DNA from: Begonia masoniana
Taxonomy: Eukaryota > Streptophyta > Magnoliopsida > Cucurbitales > Begoniaceae
Direction of reading: 5' to 3'
Assembly (NCBI GenBank): GCA_022432975.1
Contig: CM039509.1
Location: 698,482-762,481, forward strand
DNA: 64,000 nucleotides
A program made the translations under genes and the position numbers. Of the stretch, positions 1 through 12,066 are shown piece after piece (the stretch's first letter is position 1; each line of letters opens with the position of its first letter). The notes below the pieces were generated by a model. It ran no database searches. It saw only the letters and a program-made list of their open reading frames with translations, and was not told where the DNA came from.

Positions 1-274
1 TTTGAACCAGTGCCCGAAGAACGATCTTGAGAGGGAGCGAATGAAGAATATTCCATATGTTTCAGCTGTTGGAAGCCTTATGTATGCTCAGGTTTGCACT
101 AGACCTGACATTGCATTCGTTGTTGGAATGTTGGGACGATATCAGAGTAATCCAGGAATAGACCACTGGATAGCTGCAAAGAAGGTTATGAGATATCTTC
201 AAGGAACAAAGGATTACATGCTTATATACAGACGAACTGATGATTTGGAAGTGATTGGATATTCAGATTCAGAC
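1..274 (+). mobile_element. Ty1/Copia polyprotein fragment (end of RT, start of RNase H), 5' part
   Basis: The reading frame runs from the window edge and encodes the C-terminal part of a Copia reverse transcriptase and the start of RNase H. Visible family motifs are YVSAVGSLMYA, TRPDIAF, VMRYLQGTKDY and the RNase H entry motif GYSDSD. Frame and homology stop at 274, where an unrelated insertion begins; the rest of RNase H resumes at 2730 in a compatible frame. The upstream part of the element lies outside the window. The copy cannot work because of the insertion and a later nonsense codon. Confidence 0.92.
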
Positions 275-2724
275 TGTAACACCCCTAAGTCCGTACCCAT
301 TTACCCGTATAAATTTTTCATTTCTATTTTACATTTTTAAAATAAAACTTTAAAACCTAACGTTAAAGCGGAATTGAAATCGAAACCGAAACCGGAATCG
401 AAATCGAACTTCGTTTGGTAAATCGTTTCAAATATAAACTAAAACTATTAATAAATAAAACTTAAAACATTTAAATATTTAATAAAAAACTAAAGGATGG
501 GCAGAATCGGAAATGGGGCTGCCAAAAGGAGGCAGCGATCGATTTCTGCTGAAACAGAAATCGATCGCTGCTGCTTGCTTGCATGCAAGCGATCGATTTC
601 TGCTGAAAAGCAGAAATCGATCGCTGCATGCCATGCAGCGATCCTCCTTCAAACACTCCAGCACTTCAACATTTATCATTTTACAGAAAGCAAACCTCCT
701 TTTTCTTTACACCAAATTTCCATATAACTCACAACTTAAATCTACTTAAATCCAATTTAAACGTATTCTAAACTCAATTGACTCGAGTCGGACTTTGCGA
801 AGTCCAACTACGTGGATAGCTCTAAACATCGAGCATAACCGTATCAACCTAACACCAATCAAAACATTTCCAAAACATTCATTACACAGTTTAAACCAAA
901 ACGTTTTACATACAATTACCAAAACGTTATCTAATCCCTATCCAGATCCAAACAACCTAAGTATACTATACAATTATCAACTCAAAACATCCCAAAATAA
1001 ACCCAGAGTTCAGACATACATCCCCACGGGTCATATTGCGCCTCGACTACTCAGCGCACTCCCACGAGCATCATCCATCAACTGCCTCCGACATCAGGAG
1101 GAGGAACGTCGTCCTCACCTGGATCTACGTCACCTAGCAGATCACCTACACCATACAGACACATATGAGATATTGAAATCTCAGTAAGCTACGTAAATGC
1201 AGATGCATGCGTGCGTATGCCATTCAGAAATCATGCTCAGATTCAGATTACAGATACAGAATTACAGATTACAGATTCATTACGTCACAGACAGACAGAA
1301 TTGTCACCGAAACCTCTACCCACTAAGCGGAGAGGGCCCATCCAGCGATCGGACTACCCTTTCCACCTAGAGAGGGGGGGTACACGCTTGCAACACGCAC
1401 AGCCGTGCCTGAGCCCCATCCCGCGTGACCAGATACAGACAGATTACGTTTATTCATTCAGATTTCGTTACAGATTTCATTTCAGATATACGTTCCTTTT
1501 CTTAAAAACACGTGCAGAAATTCCTTTTCATGACTTTCGAAAATCGTGATGCATGAACAGTTCATATCAGCGGAAAGTAAACAAACAACATACATATTAA
1601 CCAGACAATACAACATAACCTAGCTACCCAACCTAAACAACGTAAAACAAGGAACCCTCAAGGATCCTTGATATGACGACGAGGTATGGTGTAGACCTTT
1701 CGGTCAAGCAAGTCACGAGAACTTACCTTGAGCGCGCTGAACCACAAGCTATGTCCACGAGAGTCGTGTGTCTGAGAAAAATACGACATTCACAGTTAAA
1801 ACCAATTTAAACCATAAATGTCCAAATTTCAAAACTTAGCTAAAGAATTCTCCTAAATTCTTCACTTAGCTAATTAAAGCTTTTCGAACATTAATTATAG
1901 CTCGATTATCCAAATTAACGAGTTTTCCCCTAAAACCCGAAATTTTACCAATTTATAACTTTTTTGCAAATCGACTTTTCTTCGTCCAATAACGTTCAAT
2001 ACGTTCAATATATACGTAATTATAGCTAACCTATTAATTACGAAGCCTAAATCGCGTTTTTAACGGAAAACTTAATTTAAACCCTAACCCTAAATCGAAC
2101 TAAAACTCGAAACAAACGCTCAGAGATAGAAGCTACATACCGAGAGTAGCGAGAGAGGAAGAAAACGTGAAGGACGGAGGAGAAACGGAAGAGAAACGGA
2201 GGTCGGAATCGTTGGAATCGCCGGCGGCCGAGAGAAGAAACCTTCTCTGTTCGTGCGTTCCAGAGAGAAAAGAGAGAAGAGAGAGCAAAGTGAGGGAAAA
2301 AGAGTGATTTTGTGTTATTTATTAAAATGGATTTGCAAATTACCATTTTGCCCTTCTTACTTAAATCTATTTGTTTCATCCTTCGTTTCGTTAATCGTCC
2401 AACTATTCAGATTCCCGAAAGTTCCATATTTTGCCAATAACTTCTATTCATTGCCAGGGATTTATTAAAACTGTCCGTTCGCAATTTGGACCTCGTTCGC
2501 TATTTTTACGAGAACGTCTTTTACATTACGAAAAGTGTATTTACTCGGAATGTAGTGTTTGATCTCCGAAAATTCCCGTAATTTCCTTAAAATTCTTATT
2601 ATTCGTTAGAATCGTAATGACGCTTTCTTTTTGTGAATCAGACCTGATTTGACATATTTACCAAAAATACCACTAATAATATAATAATAATATAATCAAA
2701 GGTCCGTACAAACCGGATATTACA
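275..2724. mobile_element. Probable solo LTR (2450 bp) inserted in the Copia element
   Basis: The insertion starts TGTAACACCCC and ends GGATATTACA, so it has TG...CA ends with a TGTAA/TTACA inverted terminus. It is flanked by a perfect 5-bp target duplication, CAGAC, at 270-274 and 2725-2729. It splits the RNase H coding frame of the host Copia element exactly between these copies. It holds no convincing gag or pol reading frame, so a solo LTR is the simplest reading; a non-autonomous LTR element with unseen internal structure is possible. Length and termini resemble LTRs of Ty3/Gypsy chromovirus elements (from memory). Strand cannot be decided from the ends. Nested hairpins lie at about 530-630. 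Confidence 0.8.
528..656. repeat. Two adjacent hairpins built on one palindromic word
   Basis: GCAGCGATCGATTTCTG (532-548) pairs with its reverse complement at 555-571 across a 6-nt loop. A second copy of the same stem (585-606 with 608-627) follows after a short GCATGC spacer. Short AGGAGG/CCTCCT words at 527-532 and 651-656 bracket the pair. The cluster sits inside the solo LTR. Confidence 0.8.
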
Positions 2725-3182
2725 CAGACTTCGCTGGCTGTGTTGATTCTCGTAAATCAACTTCCGGATACATTTTTATGTTAGCTGGTGGAGCTGTGTC
2801 ATGGAGGAGTGTAAAACAATCACTAACTGCTACTTCTACTATGGAAGCAGAGTTCGTTTCTTGTTTTGAGGCTACACTACATGGTGTATGGATGCGGAGT
2901 TTTATTACTGGGCTTAGAATTGTGGATTCAATTGCTAAGCCATTGAGATTGTATTGTGACAACTCAGCTGCTGTTTTTATGGCTAAGAATAATAAAAGTG
3001 GTAGTCGAAGCAAGCACATCGACATAAAATACTTAGCCATAAGAGAACGTGTTAAGGATAAATCAGTGGTCATTTAGCACATTAGCACTGAGTTAATGTT
3101 AGCTGATTCTTTGACAAAAGGCATGCCACCATCAAAATTTAAGGATCATGTACAATGCATGGGACTTGGATCCCTTATGTAA
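2725..3182 (+). mobile_element. Ty1/Copia RNase H, 3' part, with nonsense codon
   Basis: This continues the RNase H domain begun before the insertion. Motifs visible are [38 protein letters not shown] and SKHIDIKY, the standard Copia RNase H signature. A TAG at 3075-3077 stands where the family normally continues, and homology carries on after it in the same frame (STELMLADSLTKGMPP) to a natural TAA at 3180-3182. The element therefore carries a nonsense codon besides the 2450-bp insertion and is inactive. Confidence 0.92.
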
Positions 3183-3450
3183 TTTCATTGTAAGAACGAA
3201 TATTTTCATAAAACTCTGTGATGTTTTCTCATATTTGTTTTATTATATGCGCATATTTAATTTTGAGAAACATCAATAAAGTATGGACCTAGAATAAACA
3301 TAGGGTTTATTCATAAAGTTTATGGATAATAAAGAAGTAACATAATGCATGTGATGCATGGAAGATAATACTCGGTTTAATTAAGAGGACATATCGACAT
3401 GATTCATGTATTGTGTTTACTTACTAAAGAAATACGAAAAACACAGACCA

Positions 3451-3983
3451 AGTGGGAGAATGTTAGTAATTATTTTAATTACTATATTGTTTGGTCCGGT
3501 TTTTTAAAAGTCACCATTAAAGGCAACCGTCCATGTTGCACCCCGTCAATGGAAACTCTTTGATGAAAAGAGTCTATTATTGAGGGGTCATTTCATTGAA
3601 GGTCCCCTAAGCCTATTTTCTCAATATACAAAATACACCATCGATTGTGAGAATTAAAGGTTTAGAAGAGATTCTTCAAGAACGGAAAGCAGCTGTCCCC
3701 GATTTATCGTCAATGGCTGGAGGTATTTCAAATTTCCGCCGTGGGTATGGATTCATTTCTGAACACAAGAGTTAGAATTCAGCGAGTAACGTAGGTTCTT
3801 GGGATCGAAATTCGGGCAGTTTTGTAAGCTGACACAGAAAGTGAAATATTAGTAAAGTTGAGGATGGTGGAAGGCTAGTGCTCTGGGGGTCTTGGGTCAA
3901 GAACATTTCAATGTTTACTTCAAATTTCAGTTTTCTTCACCTAATTCTTCTCCACTTGTGAATTTTGTGAGACAAAAGCAACA
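3451..3983 (+). mobile_element. Copia polypurine tract and 3' LTR
   Basis: The purine run AGTGGGAGAA (3451-3460) is the usual plant Copia polypurine tract. TGTTAGTAATT starts immediately after it at 3461, as an LTR should. The right edge is placed at ...GCAACA near 3983, giving about 523 bp; the upstream target duplication lies outside the window, so this edge is uncertain. A TATA-like stretch is present near 3616-3640. Confidence 0.7.
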
Positions 3984-5444
3984 CAGTATAAAAAAAAAAA
4001 ACAAATCTTTTAATAAAAATTAGTCTTTTAAATTTAGTGGTGACAATCAAACTTCAATTTTACACTAATAACTCATTAAATTTTAGGGCGTCTAACTATA
4101 AAAGTCTCGCATGTCATTCAGAAAATCATATTTTTATCAACCTGCTAGGTGATTTCTAGAAACAAACAATTTTTGATAAATCGATTTGTTAATTTTAACG
4201 ATTTTTAGTGAGAAACAAGTTAGAAAATTCAATACTTATAATTTCCACGATCAAGTTGATTTTTTTTTAAAAAAAATTGGTCAATTCAAAAATTATATAA
4301 AAAAAATGTGATTTTTTGATGAAATTTTGAGTTACTTCTGAAATTAAGGTGGATAGGGAATTTACTTTGTCAGAAAAGTCTTACAAAAAAAAAAAAAGGT
4401 AAACAAATATAGGGAATAGTACATTCTGTTTTGACCTCTTTTTACAGCTATATCCAACTTTCTATGTGTTATTCTTTCTCTTACTTTCATGATTACTTAA
4501 TTTTTTAATTATTCCTATTACTTTCTCCTTAGGCCAAAAATCATGTCATCACCTCTAAACACTTGATTGATTGCGTTGTATTTTAACGTGATGAACAAAG
4601 TGTAGTTCAATTTTTACCCATTCTCTATTTTTTTTTTTTTTTTTTACAAAAAAGAAAAATTAGTTTAATTAAATACAAGTCTTGTGATTTCGTGAATTTT
4701 TAACAGAAGCAAACATAAACAGGTCACTTTTGTTCAAAGAGTACTACTATATTTACACTACAATCTTATAGTATAACGTGACACTGTTTTATACGTTATT
4801 TATTTATATATTCATATATTTTTAATATTTTTATTATACCATAATAATCCAATTGATAGTTGACTGAGACATAAGTGTCGTATCATGATTTGAGAATTAA
4901 AATATAAAATTGATAACGGTAAGTTTTCTAACCTTCATCGCCCTTAACTCGAATGTTAAATAACATCGACGCTCACAGAGGGTAATGGTTGTGTTATGTG
5001 TAGGATTATGCAAATTCAGCAGAGCAAGTGACCCAAAAGAAACCATCTCTTTCTAAGCAGCAATATCACTTACTAGCAAGAAGGAGATTTCTCACTTCCT
5101 TGTGGTGCTATAATGAATATCTCCAAGCCCTTCTTTTCCCCATTTGCCATTTGTGTGTTCCTTTTTTGCTCATCTTCTCCATTCCGCGACGAGTCCCCTA
5201 TCGAAATGTTTCACCCCAAGTTAGAATTTGAAAATTTAAATACATAAAAAAAACCTAGTTGAAGATTCCTTCCGAGCCTACCTGAGAGGGACTCTGTGGA
5301 AGAAAATTCATATCAAATAAGTAAGAGGATCGTCAAGCGATGCCAAATGCCATCCTCCATTCCCGGCGAACGTGTAGCCATCGATATCATGGGGAGTTAC
5401 AAGGCAAATGGCTTGATTAGTTCATGCATCATATACATACACTT
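3984..5444. other. AT-rich intergenic stretch
   Basis: No gene is supported here. The stretch contains several A/T homopolymer runs (for example near 3990, 4390 and 4630) and no reading frame with recognisable motifs. The right end holds the 3' flank of the PPR gene that is read leftward. Confidence 0.6.
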
Positions 5445-8411
5445 CTACCAATAGTCTCCACAAGAACAAGAACCATCTTTAAAATGGTGAAATCGGTTCG
5501 AATCTCTCAAGATTATCAACCTATCTGCAATCTTAGATATGTGTTTGATGGCCGTGTGACAATCTTCGCACACCCTCAAATTTTTTATCACTCGGATCGG
5601 TCTACCAGATGGTATATGCAAAATCCCATAAGCCACCGCTAATTTTTCACTATGATACTTGAGCATATGCTCCTTCTCCTCCTCCTCGACGTCATGAAGA
5701 ACCAATTTGGTGGAGGAAATATATCCCTCCGTCTTCATCTTCAAGTCCAACTCATCTAAATAGGCACAGATTCGCTCTTTCTCCGGATGAAAAGGGTCTC
5801 CAACAATGAAAGTGTGGATCTTATTATCTACTTCAATCCAACTATGCCCAGGAACTTTCTTCACACCTTTATCCTTCATTTTTACTCGCATTTTTCGAGA
5901 GTCACTCCATCTGCCCGAAGCTGCATATAGATTTGAGAGAAGAACGTACATTCCTGAATTTTCTGGCTCCATCTTGAAAATCATCTCCGCAGCTTTTTCC
6001 CCTAAATCGGTGTTGCCATGAATCCTACTTGCAGCCAACAAAGCACCCCATGTAGCTGCATCTGGTTGAAAAGGCATCGTTTTCATTAAATTTTGTGCTG
6101 CCTCCAACAGCCCTGCTCGTCCTAGAAGATCGATCATGCACGTATAGTGCTCTGAATTTGCTGTTATGCCATATTCTTGATTCATTGAATTAAAATATTC
6201 CATCCCCTTGTCAACCAAACCGGTGTGACTACATGCTGATAGTACACCTACCTAAACCACAATAAAATCAGCATAACATTAAACTTTAAGTACAAAATTA
6301 TAAAAAAAAAAACCATAGAAGATGAATAAATTCTTAAGGATGCCAAAAGGTCTTTTCCTGTAATAATTTTACTCATCTTTGACGATAAATGATGTCGATA
6401 ATGTTGATCAAGTTCTCACATTGCCAACTCCAGTAAATTATCAACAAGATGACAGCGCATCATGCAAGAGTAACGTCAGTTTTACCCTTTAATTTTACAC
6501 TCTCATCTTATCTCATGAATGGACGTTTACATATCACTAATTAATTGATGTAATTAATATCTTATTTTAATTTATCTTCATGAATACCAATTAATGAGTG
6601 ACATGTAAACGTGCATTAGAAGGTAAGATTAGAACGAAGAATTTAAGCATAAACCTAATATTACCCACCGTGCAGATGATGAAACTTGAGTTAAGAATAC
6701 TGCTGCAACAATGATAGCAAATGGAAATATAATAAGTAGGCTGCCCTAAAGGTGTTATGCCGTCATTAAAAGACCAGTTGTATAAAATTTAGACCTCATA
6801 TCAAATGCATATGTTAAAAAAAGAAAAAACAATTACCATTGTCACGTCATCTGGTTTGACACCCTCGTTTTTCATCGACTCAAACACTACTAAGGCTTCT
6901 TTGCCAAAACCATGTCTAGCATAACCGGCAATTATTGTATTCCACGAAACAACATCCTTTTCGACTATACTTTGAAACACATAAAATGCATCCTCTATGC
7001 TTCCACACTTGCAGTACATTGCCAGAAGTGCATTTCCAACGTAGCAATCAGTCTCATATCCTGCTTTAACTAACCGGCCGTGCAATTGCCTACCTAATTC
7101 TAAAGCAGCAAGATCAGCACAAGTACTCAAAGCACAAGTATATGCAGACCTATTCAATCTTTCTCCATCTCGTTTCATCATTATGAAACAATTCAAAGCT
7201 TCTTCCCAATGGCTGCTTTGAGCATACCCAGCTATTATAGCAGCCCACGAGATGCAGTCTCGCTGAGGCATTCTGTCGAACAAGTTCCTAGCTTGAGCTA
7301 TATTGCCACTCTGAGCATAACCACTAATCATTGTATTCCAAGAACTCACATTCCGACAAGGCATCTCCTCAAACAATTCTCTCGCCACATCCATTCTATG
7401 AGATTGTACATATCCTGCGATCATTGCATTCCAAGAAACTTCATTTTTTTCTGGCATTTGATCAAAAAATATCCTTGCTTCGTCGAGCATTCCATTTTGA
7501 ATATACCCAGATACCATTGCTGTCCACGCAAAGACATCCCGGGTTGGAGCCGCCTCAAATAGTCTCCTAGCCTCTAATAGCTCCCCATTCTGAGCGTAGC
7601 ATGTAATCATAGTATTCCACGAAATTTGATCTCTTAAAGGCATTCTTTCAAAAATTTGCCTTGCTTCGTTTAACCTCTTTTTCTTTACGTATCCTCCCAT
7701 CAAACAATTCCAAGAAACGACCTCCCAATCGAATTTTGATTCAAACAACCTCCTAGCTTCCTCCATTCTTCCATTCTGCACATAAGAAGCAAGCAACCCA
7801 TTCCAGGAAATTTGATTTTTACAAGGCATGTCGTCGAAAATTTTTCTAGCCTCCTCAACATACCCATTACGAGCATAACCAGACAGTATAGCATTCCATG
7901 ACACAACATCTCTCTCCGGCATCTGATCAAACAATTTCCGAGCAGAACTGAGATTTCGATATCTTAAATGTCCTCTAAGCATAATATTCCAAGAGACCAA
8001 ATCCCTTTCAGGCATTTTATCAAACATCTGTCTTGCGTTATCATAGTCCTCGTTGCTCAGGTAGCCCGAAATCATGGCGCTGTATGAGACGGGACTTCGG
8101 TTAGGCATATTGTTAAAGATAAGAAGGGCGGACTCGCACTGCCCATCGCGCATATAGGCCGTAATTTTCATGTTCCATTTGACAACCTCTGGATCAGCGG
8201 TGACTGACTTTTTGTTGCCGGAATCCCGCTTGTTCGTCAGAGCTTTCTTCGCCGGAGATGGATTTGGGATGGCGAGGAGCGTCTGCGATATGGATTCGAT
8301 CCGAGATGAGCTTAAGCGGCTACTGTGTAAGCGTCGGAAATGGAAACTCCCGCGCATTGCCTTCCTGTCTAAGTTCGTTTGCCTTACTCTTGCTATTCTT
8401 TCCATCGTCAT
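5445..8411 (-). CDS. DYW-class PPR protein, probable organelle RNA-editing factor (At4g02750-like)
   Basis: Two exons: 8411-6837 and 6251-5445, with a 585-bp intron (donor GTAATTG, acceptor TTTAG) in phase 0; joined length 793 residues. From about residue 85 it has a long series of PPR units with motifs such as [15 protein letters not shown] and [10 protein letters not shown]. The C-terminus has E motifs and a full DYW deaminase domain: HSE (zinc and catalytic Glu), a CEDC pair, and the terminal tripeptide DYW. The N-terminus ([20 protein letters not shown]) is Arg/Ser rich, suggesting a mitochondrial or plastid presequence. The family acts in C-to-U editing of organelle transcripts; the target here is unknown. 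It resembles Arabidopsis At4g02750 along its whole length as I remember it. The start is the first in-frame ATG. Confidence 0.93.
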
Positions 8412-8778
8412 AAAACAAACCTCTATTTTAATTTAAAAATAATCTTTTGGTTATTTTCTTATTATATTGAATAATAAATTAATTAATTTTAATTATAAAA
8501 TAAAAAAATAAACGTAACATTATTTTAATTTTAACGATAAAAAATGTAATATGTTGACGCTTTTACATCAATTTTCTTTTTGTAATTTTAATTTTCTTAG
8601 TCAAATCATAGTTATTATAATTCAAAGCTCCATTTTAAAATGGTATTTCGGTAATTTTCTACCAATAAATTTAACGATGTATTTTATTATCGTTGATATA
8701 TTCATGTCAATAGAAATATTTCATTCTTGATAAAGGAAGTTATAATTGGACCATGAAAATTATAAGGAAGGAACGGGT

Positions 8779-9028
8779 ATTAATTTTAAAAAAATACCAA
8801 ACGACATTCAATTTACTTGAAAATTTTAACACATATTCGTGATTTTCTAACACTTGTATGATTTATTATAATTATTTTATAAAATAATTAATTAAAATTA
8901 TAATAAATTTTACAACTGTTAGAAAATCATAAAACTTTCCAGATTATTTTTCTATTATGTGATGAATATGTGGTAAAAATTTCAAGTAAATTGAATATCG
9001 TTTGATATTTTTTTAAAAATTAATTTAT
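8779..9028. repeat. Small fold-back (MITE-like) element
   Basis: The left arm starts about 8779 and the right arm ends about 9028. They are imperfect inverted copies that share CAAACGA, CAATTTACTTGAAA, GATTTTCTAACA and TTTATTATAATT. The left arm lacks about 36 bp present in the right arm. The arm sequence is clearly related to the inner part of the larger fold-back at 49159-49997. Confidence 0.7.
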
Positions 9029-9769
9029 AAATCACGAAGGGTGAATACCCCCTAGTGTAAAATTGAGGACGGAAGGTGCATGGAGGGTGAACATCCTCCG
9101 CCAAGTATTTTTTTTGTTCGTTTTCGATAGTTTAAGGTTTTTTTTTTAGGATAAACATATTTTGAGAGTTTTTTGAAACTTTGACCAAACTCAAAGAGTT
9201 AAAATAGATGTAACTCTTTATTTTTAAGTTGGAACATAACCGTGAAAATGGGGTTGGTTTCGTAACCGAACGGTTTGGTTTTGGTTCCAATAATTTGAAA
9301 TCATAGACCACGGTTCAGTCACCTCTAGGTGAAACCAGAATGAACCGGCCCATGCCCACCTCATTAAATCATAAACAAGAGAAATATAGATTGTATTATG
9401 ACAGTTAAAATGTTATTCATTTTAGTAAAAATTTAAACTTTCATTCGAAGTCAATTTAGGTAGATATTATGTATCATTGAATACAATTTATTAGATACAA
9501 AACACTTATATAGAATATTTACTCAAATGAAAACGACTCACGATAAAAATCTTAGAGAAAAGTAAACACAAGCAATTATAAGCTACTAAATTGGGGGGAG
9601 AAATTTGAAGAGTAGTTGGTCCCTCGTAAAAGGGACCGCGATCATAAATATTTCCTTGATTGCAAAAACCACCTTTGCAAGCATCTTCTGCCATACGTTA
9701 TCGAAGTCTTATCCCCCTATTTAGGCAGATGCAAAAGGCACAAAATCCATATCATTCTTAAGTGTTATC

Positions 9770-10125
9770 TTAGTTGCTTATCAGAGTTGCTCTAACAAGC
9801 AACGGCAATGATAGTTGCTATCCTTATTGGAGAGCAACGATCGTTGCTCAAGGGTTGCTTTCCCTTGAGCCACACTGAAATAATTTTTTAAACAATTTTA
9901 TTTATTTTTTTATGTATTTTAATTAGAATTAATATTTTAATTAATATTAAAATTAATATAAAATTATTTATAAGCAACGAACTAGGATTGTTATCATTGG
10001 AGTGCAAAGTTGCTTGAAGTTGATTAAAAAATGAGGTAGAAGAGAGAGAATGCAATTTATTTAAATAAATAATATTAATTTATTTGATAGCAACTCCAGC
10101 GGGTTGCTACCGTTGGAGTTGCTCT
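9770..10125. repeat. MITE-like block rich in AGCAAC/GTTGCT words
   Basis: The block is bounded by GAGTTGCTCTAA at its left (about 9785) and GGAGTTGCTCTAAG at its right (about 10110). It contains many inverted AGCAAC/GTTGCT words around an AT-rich core. The right edge resembles the TAGAGCAACTCCAACGG termini seen in many plant MITEs (from memory). I could not fix clean terminal inverted repeats or a target duplication. Confidence 0.4.
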
Positions 10126-11213
10126 AAGAAGAGAAACCAAAGATACGTCTAAGGTGTGTACACTGAACGAGAGAAAATATAAGCGATGATTATTTTTGCG
10201 GGAGAATACAAAGATAGCACGATAGAAAAAAATAGGCAAGCCATTTTTTAGCATAATGTAAATTTTAAGAGGAGTGTCTTCCCTTAAAAATGTTTTATAG
10301 AATATTTATTTTTTAGCAAAATAATGTAAATCATGTTTTTAATAGTAAGATATTTGTAAACTCGGTTCACGTGATTTTTCTTGATTAGGATTTTCATGTA
10401 AAATTATTGGAGTCTATATTTATATAACGTCCTCCGAACATCCCCAGTACAATATCGTCTGCTTTAGGACAAAATTTGTTCTTGAATCAGCCTTAAAACA
10501 CATTATACTAGGTAGGGAAAATAACTCTATTTATAAACCATGTATTTTTCACTATTCCAAACACGTGGGATTGTGCACTCTCACTAGTATGGGTTGGGCC
10601 TCATTCAACTCTATTTGGCTTCACACGACATACTATCACAATTTATCTATTATTTCTTTTGCCTAATTTGGAGATGTAAAGTTATGAGAAAATTGACTAT
10701 TACATTATTTTGTTACAATTATCAAGATCTGTACTATCCACGCTTTTATTTATTCCAAACAGTTTTATACAACACCAATATGGTACCTTAATATGTGTCA
10801 CTTTGCATATTATGTAGTATAGATTGTCGCAAGTGCAGATTTAAATAGCATTTTGATAATTTGTGTTGTACAAAAATATCTAGTCATCGAGGGTTAATTT
10901 CTTTCACAAGGTTAGCAATTCACGAAAGAATACTTGAAAAACCATTGAAATCCTCTCTAGGGACAACTTTTCTTGGAAACAATGACTTTCTTCACGTGAA
11001 ATTAGAAAAGATTGCTACAGTTGACCACGCAAAAGATGCACGCACAGTGGAATTTGTTAATCGGAATTCTGAAAACGGTATTGTTCCCATTAACGTTTTA
11101 GTCCAGAAATTAAGAAAGTACAAAAACAACTAAAATCAGAAGCTTTGTTCTAACATTTAGACAAAGGAAAGGGAAAGATTCGGCTCACGAAAGATGACAG
11201 GCCAATTGCAAAT

Positions 11214-11744
11214 CTACGGCTTCGCACCATTGTTTGTGTTAGTCATCATCTTCTTGAACTCTTCGAAATTAACACAGCCGTCGCCATCGGAATCGACGGA
11301 GCGGATCATGCGTTGACAATCCTCCATCGAGCAACTCATCCCGAGGCGATTGAGGACGAGGTGGAGCTCGGAGGAAGATATGAGGCCGTTTGCATCTTTA
11401 TCGTAGAGATTGAAAGCGTCAAGGAGCTCTGCCGTTCCGGAATCGTCGGTCGGCGAGGAAGCGCGACAGAAAGCGGCGAACTCGTCGAGATTGATAAATC
11501 CGTCGCAGTCAGTGTCCAGCTCCGTCATGACCTGTTGAAGCTCGACGACGGATACGTTGGAGCCCAAGGTCTTGAGGATTAAATCAAGCTCGTCGATGGA
11601 GATCTTACCGTCGCCGTTTGCGTCGAAGCGATTGAAGACCTTTTGGATCTCGGCTTTGTCATCAAGGCAGAATGAGGGCTTGGAATCCTGCGCAGGAACA
11701 GATCCGGAGACAGGGGAAACGGTTTGGGAGGGATTGTCCGCCAT
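11214..11744 (-). CDS. Calmodulin-like calcium sensor with four EF hands (CML25/26/27-like)
   Basis: Intronless, 176 residues. Four EF-hand loops are visible: DANGDGKISIDE (41-52), DTDCDGFINLDE (77-88), DKDANGLISSSE (115-126) and DSDGDGCVNFEE (151-162). All keep Asp at position 1, Gly at 6 and Glu at 12, so all four should bind calcium. The first 28 residues are a Ser/Pro-rich tail outside the calmodulin fold. The family consists of cytosolic or nuclear calcium sensors that bind targets upon calcium rise. Start context is CCATGG. A TATA box lies about 125 bp upstream. The exact CML number is not decidable here. Confidence 0.95.
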   Translation of the reverse strand: MADNPSQTVSPVSGSVPAQDSKPSFCLDDKAEIQKVFNRFDANGDGKISIDELDLILKTLGSNVSVVELQQVMTELDTDCDGFINLDEFAAFCRASSPTDDSGTAELLDAFNLYDKDANGLISSSELHLVLNRLGMSCSMEDCQRMIRSVDSDGDGCVNFEEFKKMMTNTNNGAKP

Positions 11745-11868
11745 GGATTTGAGAGATTGGGGAAGACGATGAGAAGGGAAAATGAGGAATGAAAGAGAGC
11801 TGAGAGAGAAAAATGAGGAACGAGGAATGCAAGGAAAATGAGGAATGAAGTTGAATATAGTTTTTACA

Positions 11869-11875
11869 TTTTATA
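11869..11875 (-). promoter_or_regulatory. TATA box of the CML gene
   Basis: On the minus strand the sequence reads CTATAAAATG, a good TATA box, about 125 bp upstream of the CML start codon. The intervening leader is rich in CTCTC/GAGAG words. Confidence 0.6.
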
Positions 11876-12066
11876 GAGAGCAAAAGTGCTAGACCCCACA
11901 AATCAGTTCAACGCGCCAACGCGGTACCCTCTTTAAAAAATGACACTTTACTTTTTTTTTTATTTCTCTTAGCAAATGTATCCGTGCGCCAGCAAAGTAC
12001 CAGAAACACCCCTGAAGTGAATTATGATTTATATGAATTTTACCGATTAATTTTATATTTCAAGAT

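Larger units (their letters stand above)
8412..11213. other. Intergenic region with scattered repeats
   Basis: AT-rich DNA between the PPR gene and the CML gene, with no supported gene. It holds a small fold-back element (8779-9028), an ACCGG-rich patch at about 9240-9350 that resembles patches near 29720 and 41160, and a block dense in AGCAAC/GTTGCT words (about 9770-10125). A frame of about 90 codons at 10861-11133 lacks an ATG start and was not accepted. Confidence 0.5.

Noticed and set aside
2077..2379. 100-codon open frame on the minus strand inside the solo LTR
   Set aside because: Low-complexity Phe/Ser/Arg-rich translation in a mobile element, no domain.
5470..5500. tRNA B-box-like GGTTCGAATCTC
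   Set aside because: It lies within the coding exon of the DYW protein and no cloverleaf or box A is present at the right distance.
10861..11133. 90-codon open frame on the plus strand upstream of the CML gene
   Set aside because: It has no ATG start, no recognisable motif and sits in repeat-rich intergenic DNA.
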